DNA of 64,000 nt from Sphingomonas sp. (lineage in GTDB: Bacteria > Pseudomonadota > Alphaproteobacteria > Sphingomonadales > Sphingomonadaceae). Position 1 is the stretch's first letter, and every line of letters starts with the position of its first letter. Made by a program: the position numbers and the translations under genes. Below are positions 63,195 through 64,000 of the stretch, one piece after another. The notes below the pieces were generated by a model. That model was given only the letters and a program-made list of their open reading frames with translations, made no database searches and was not told the DNA's origin. The DNA is taken from contig JAKFUZ010000003.1 of assembly GCA_021732445.1 (NCBI GenBank), positions 62,001-126,000 on the forward strand. Direction: 5' to 3'.

Positions 63195-64000
63195 GCGCTG
63201 GCGCCTTCACCATCGCCGCGGCGGGCGCGATACGCGGCCAGTTGCCGCGCGCACATCGCCTGGGGAGAATCGCCGTCTGCCACTGCCTTGTGCCACTCAA
63301 CCACCATCGCCAACGCCTCCCCCAAGCCAAGTGCCGGTCGCCAGCCAAGCTGCAGCCGGGCCCGCGCGCTATCCAGCGTCAGCATCACCGCCTCATGCGG
63401 CTGAACGCCTGCCGGATGCTCCCAGCCTTCAGCACCCCAGAGGCTTAACATTGTGTCAACAATCCAGCCAACCGGCTGCGTATCGCCTTCCCCGGGGCCA
63501 AAGTTCCAGGCGGTTGCGGCATTTTTGTCGCCCTCCAGCAGCCGTTCTGCGACCATCAGATAGCCGCTCAGCGCATCGAGCACATGCTGCCACGGGCGCA
63601 CCGAATTGGGCGCGCGAATGACCGGCCGGGTGCCAGCCGCCGCTGCCCGCACAATATCGGGCACCAGCCGGTCCACCGCCCAGTCGCCCCCACCGATAAC
63701 ATTGCCTGCGCGCACCGACGCGATGCCCGGCGCGTCTCCGCCTGAAAAAAACGACCGTCGATAGGCCGCAATGACCAGTTCGGCCGCGCCCTTTGAACTG
63801 CTGTAAGGATCATGGCCGCCCATCGGGTCATTTTCACGATAGGGCCACACCCATTCGCGGTTTTCATAGCATTTGTCAGACGTGACACACACCACGCCGC
63901 TGATGCCGGGCACCCGCCGGCACGCCTCAAGCAGGTTTACCGTGCCCATCACATTGGTTGCATAGGTTTCAACCGGGTCGTCATAGGAGGCGCGCACCAG
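63191..64000 (-). CDS. rfbG: CDP-glucose 4,6-dehydratase, partial (5' end beyond window)
   Basis: About 270 residues of the C-terminal part are visible; the frame stays open to the right edge (reading CTG GTG CGC GCC). It has the short-chain dehydrogenase YSSSK active-site pair, [16 protein letters not shown] and [16 protein letters not shown], all typical of RfbG/DdhB. It makes CDP-6-deoxy-4-ketoglucose for the downstream E1 enzyme. Confidence 0.92.
   Translation of the reverse strand: MVRASYDDPVETYATNVMGTVNLLEACRRVPGISGVVCVTSDKCYENREWVWPYRENDPMGGHDPYSSSKGAAELVIAAYRRSFFSGGDAPGIASVRAGNVIGGGDWAVDRLVPDIVRAAAAGTRPVIRAPNSVRPWQHVLDALSGYLMVAERLLEGDKNAATAWNFGPGEGDTQPVGWIVDTMLSLWGAEGWEHPAGVQPHEAVMLTLDSARARLQLGWRPALGLGEALAMVVEWHKAVADGDSPQAMCARQLAAYRARRGDGEGASA

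Overview
The window is a GC-rich chromosomal segment from a flagellated alphaproteobacterium. The gene order (argH, a small lipoprotein, lysA, precorrin-2 dehydrogenase), the many overlapping ATGA junctions, the TonB-dependent receptors and the compact flagellar locus all suggest a sphingomonad-like organism. That assignment is inference from gene content; no rRNA or other phylogenetic marker gene lies in the window. No tRNA, insertion sequence, prophage or CRISPR array was seen.

Layout. (1) 1-8632: a probable aromatic/indole catabolic region. It has the end of one gene and a complete indolepyruvate-oxidoreductase beta-like gene, then a leftward pair (TonB-dependent receptor and a double-CDGSH/bicupin protein). 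Divergent from that pair is a three-gene operon: a class-V PLP enzyme, a cyclase-family hydrolase and a PrnB-type indole dioxygenase-superfamily protein. The three classes match the three chemical steps of the kynurenine pathway. (2) 8896-21725: housekeeping and stress genes: katG, dinB, a DUF885 peptidase-like protein, a TlpA-like thioredoxin, argH, an LptM-like lipoprotein, lysA, a siroheme-type dehydrogenase, a CorA/ZntB transporter, a response regulator and a PYROXD2-type oxidoreductase. (3) 21722-55833: one nearly complete flagellar locus. A leftward operon runs from a sigma-54 activator through fliE-F-G-H-I-J-K-L-M-N-O-P-Q-R-flhB-fliD-fliS. Flagellin (fliC) is divergent from it. A second leftward set is motA-like, motB-like, flgA, flgM, flgN, a transglycosylase, flhA and fliA. 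A rightward operon holds flgB to flgL, followed by a conventional motAB pair. No chemotaxis genes, rpoN or flhF are present in the window. (4) 55897-64000: a very small PepSY-like membrane ORF, then a leftward surface-polysaccharide operon that enters from beyond the right edge: CDP-glucose 4,6-dehydratase, the E1 3-dehydrase, an HpcH/HpaI aldolase, a ThDP enzyme, a HAD phosphatase, a short Wzz-like protein, GtrA and a polytopic membrane protein. This set looks like a pathway to a 3,6-dideoxy, probably branched-chain, CDP-sugar.

Regulatory logic visible in the DNA. Several flagellar transcription units carry sigma-54 type GG-N10-GC elements: flgB, the motA-like gene, the transglycosylase-flhA-fliA unit, and three tandem copies before fliK. 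The sigma-54 activator is the first gene of the fli operon. flgM, and less clearly flagellin, carry sigma-28 type elements and fliA encodes that sigma factor. This fits a sigma-54 to sigma-28 hierarchy with FlgM as the checkpoint. The most unusual items are the PrnB-type kynurenine-like operon, the 21-bp triplicated sigma-54 elements, a non-lipoprotein FlgH, a FliM without its N-terminal CheY-binding peptide, a second stator-like pair, start codons shared within one CATG (argH and the TlpA-like gene), and the branched-sugar operon with an unexpected aldolase.
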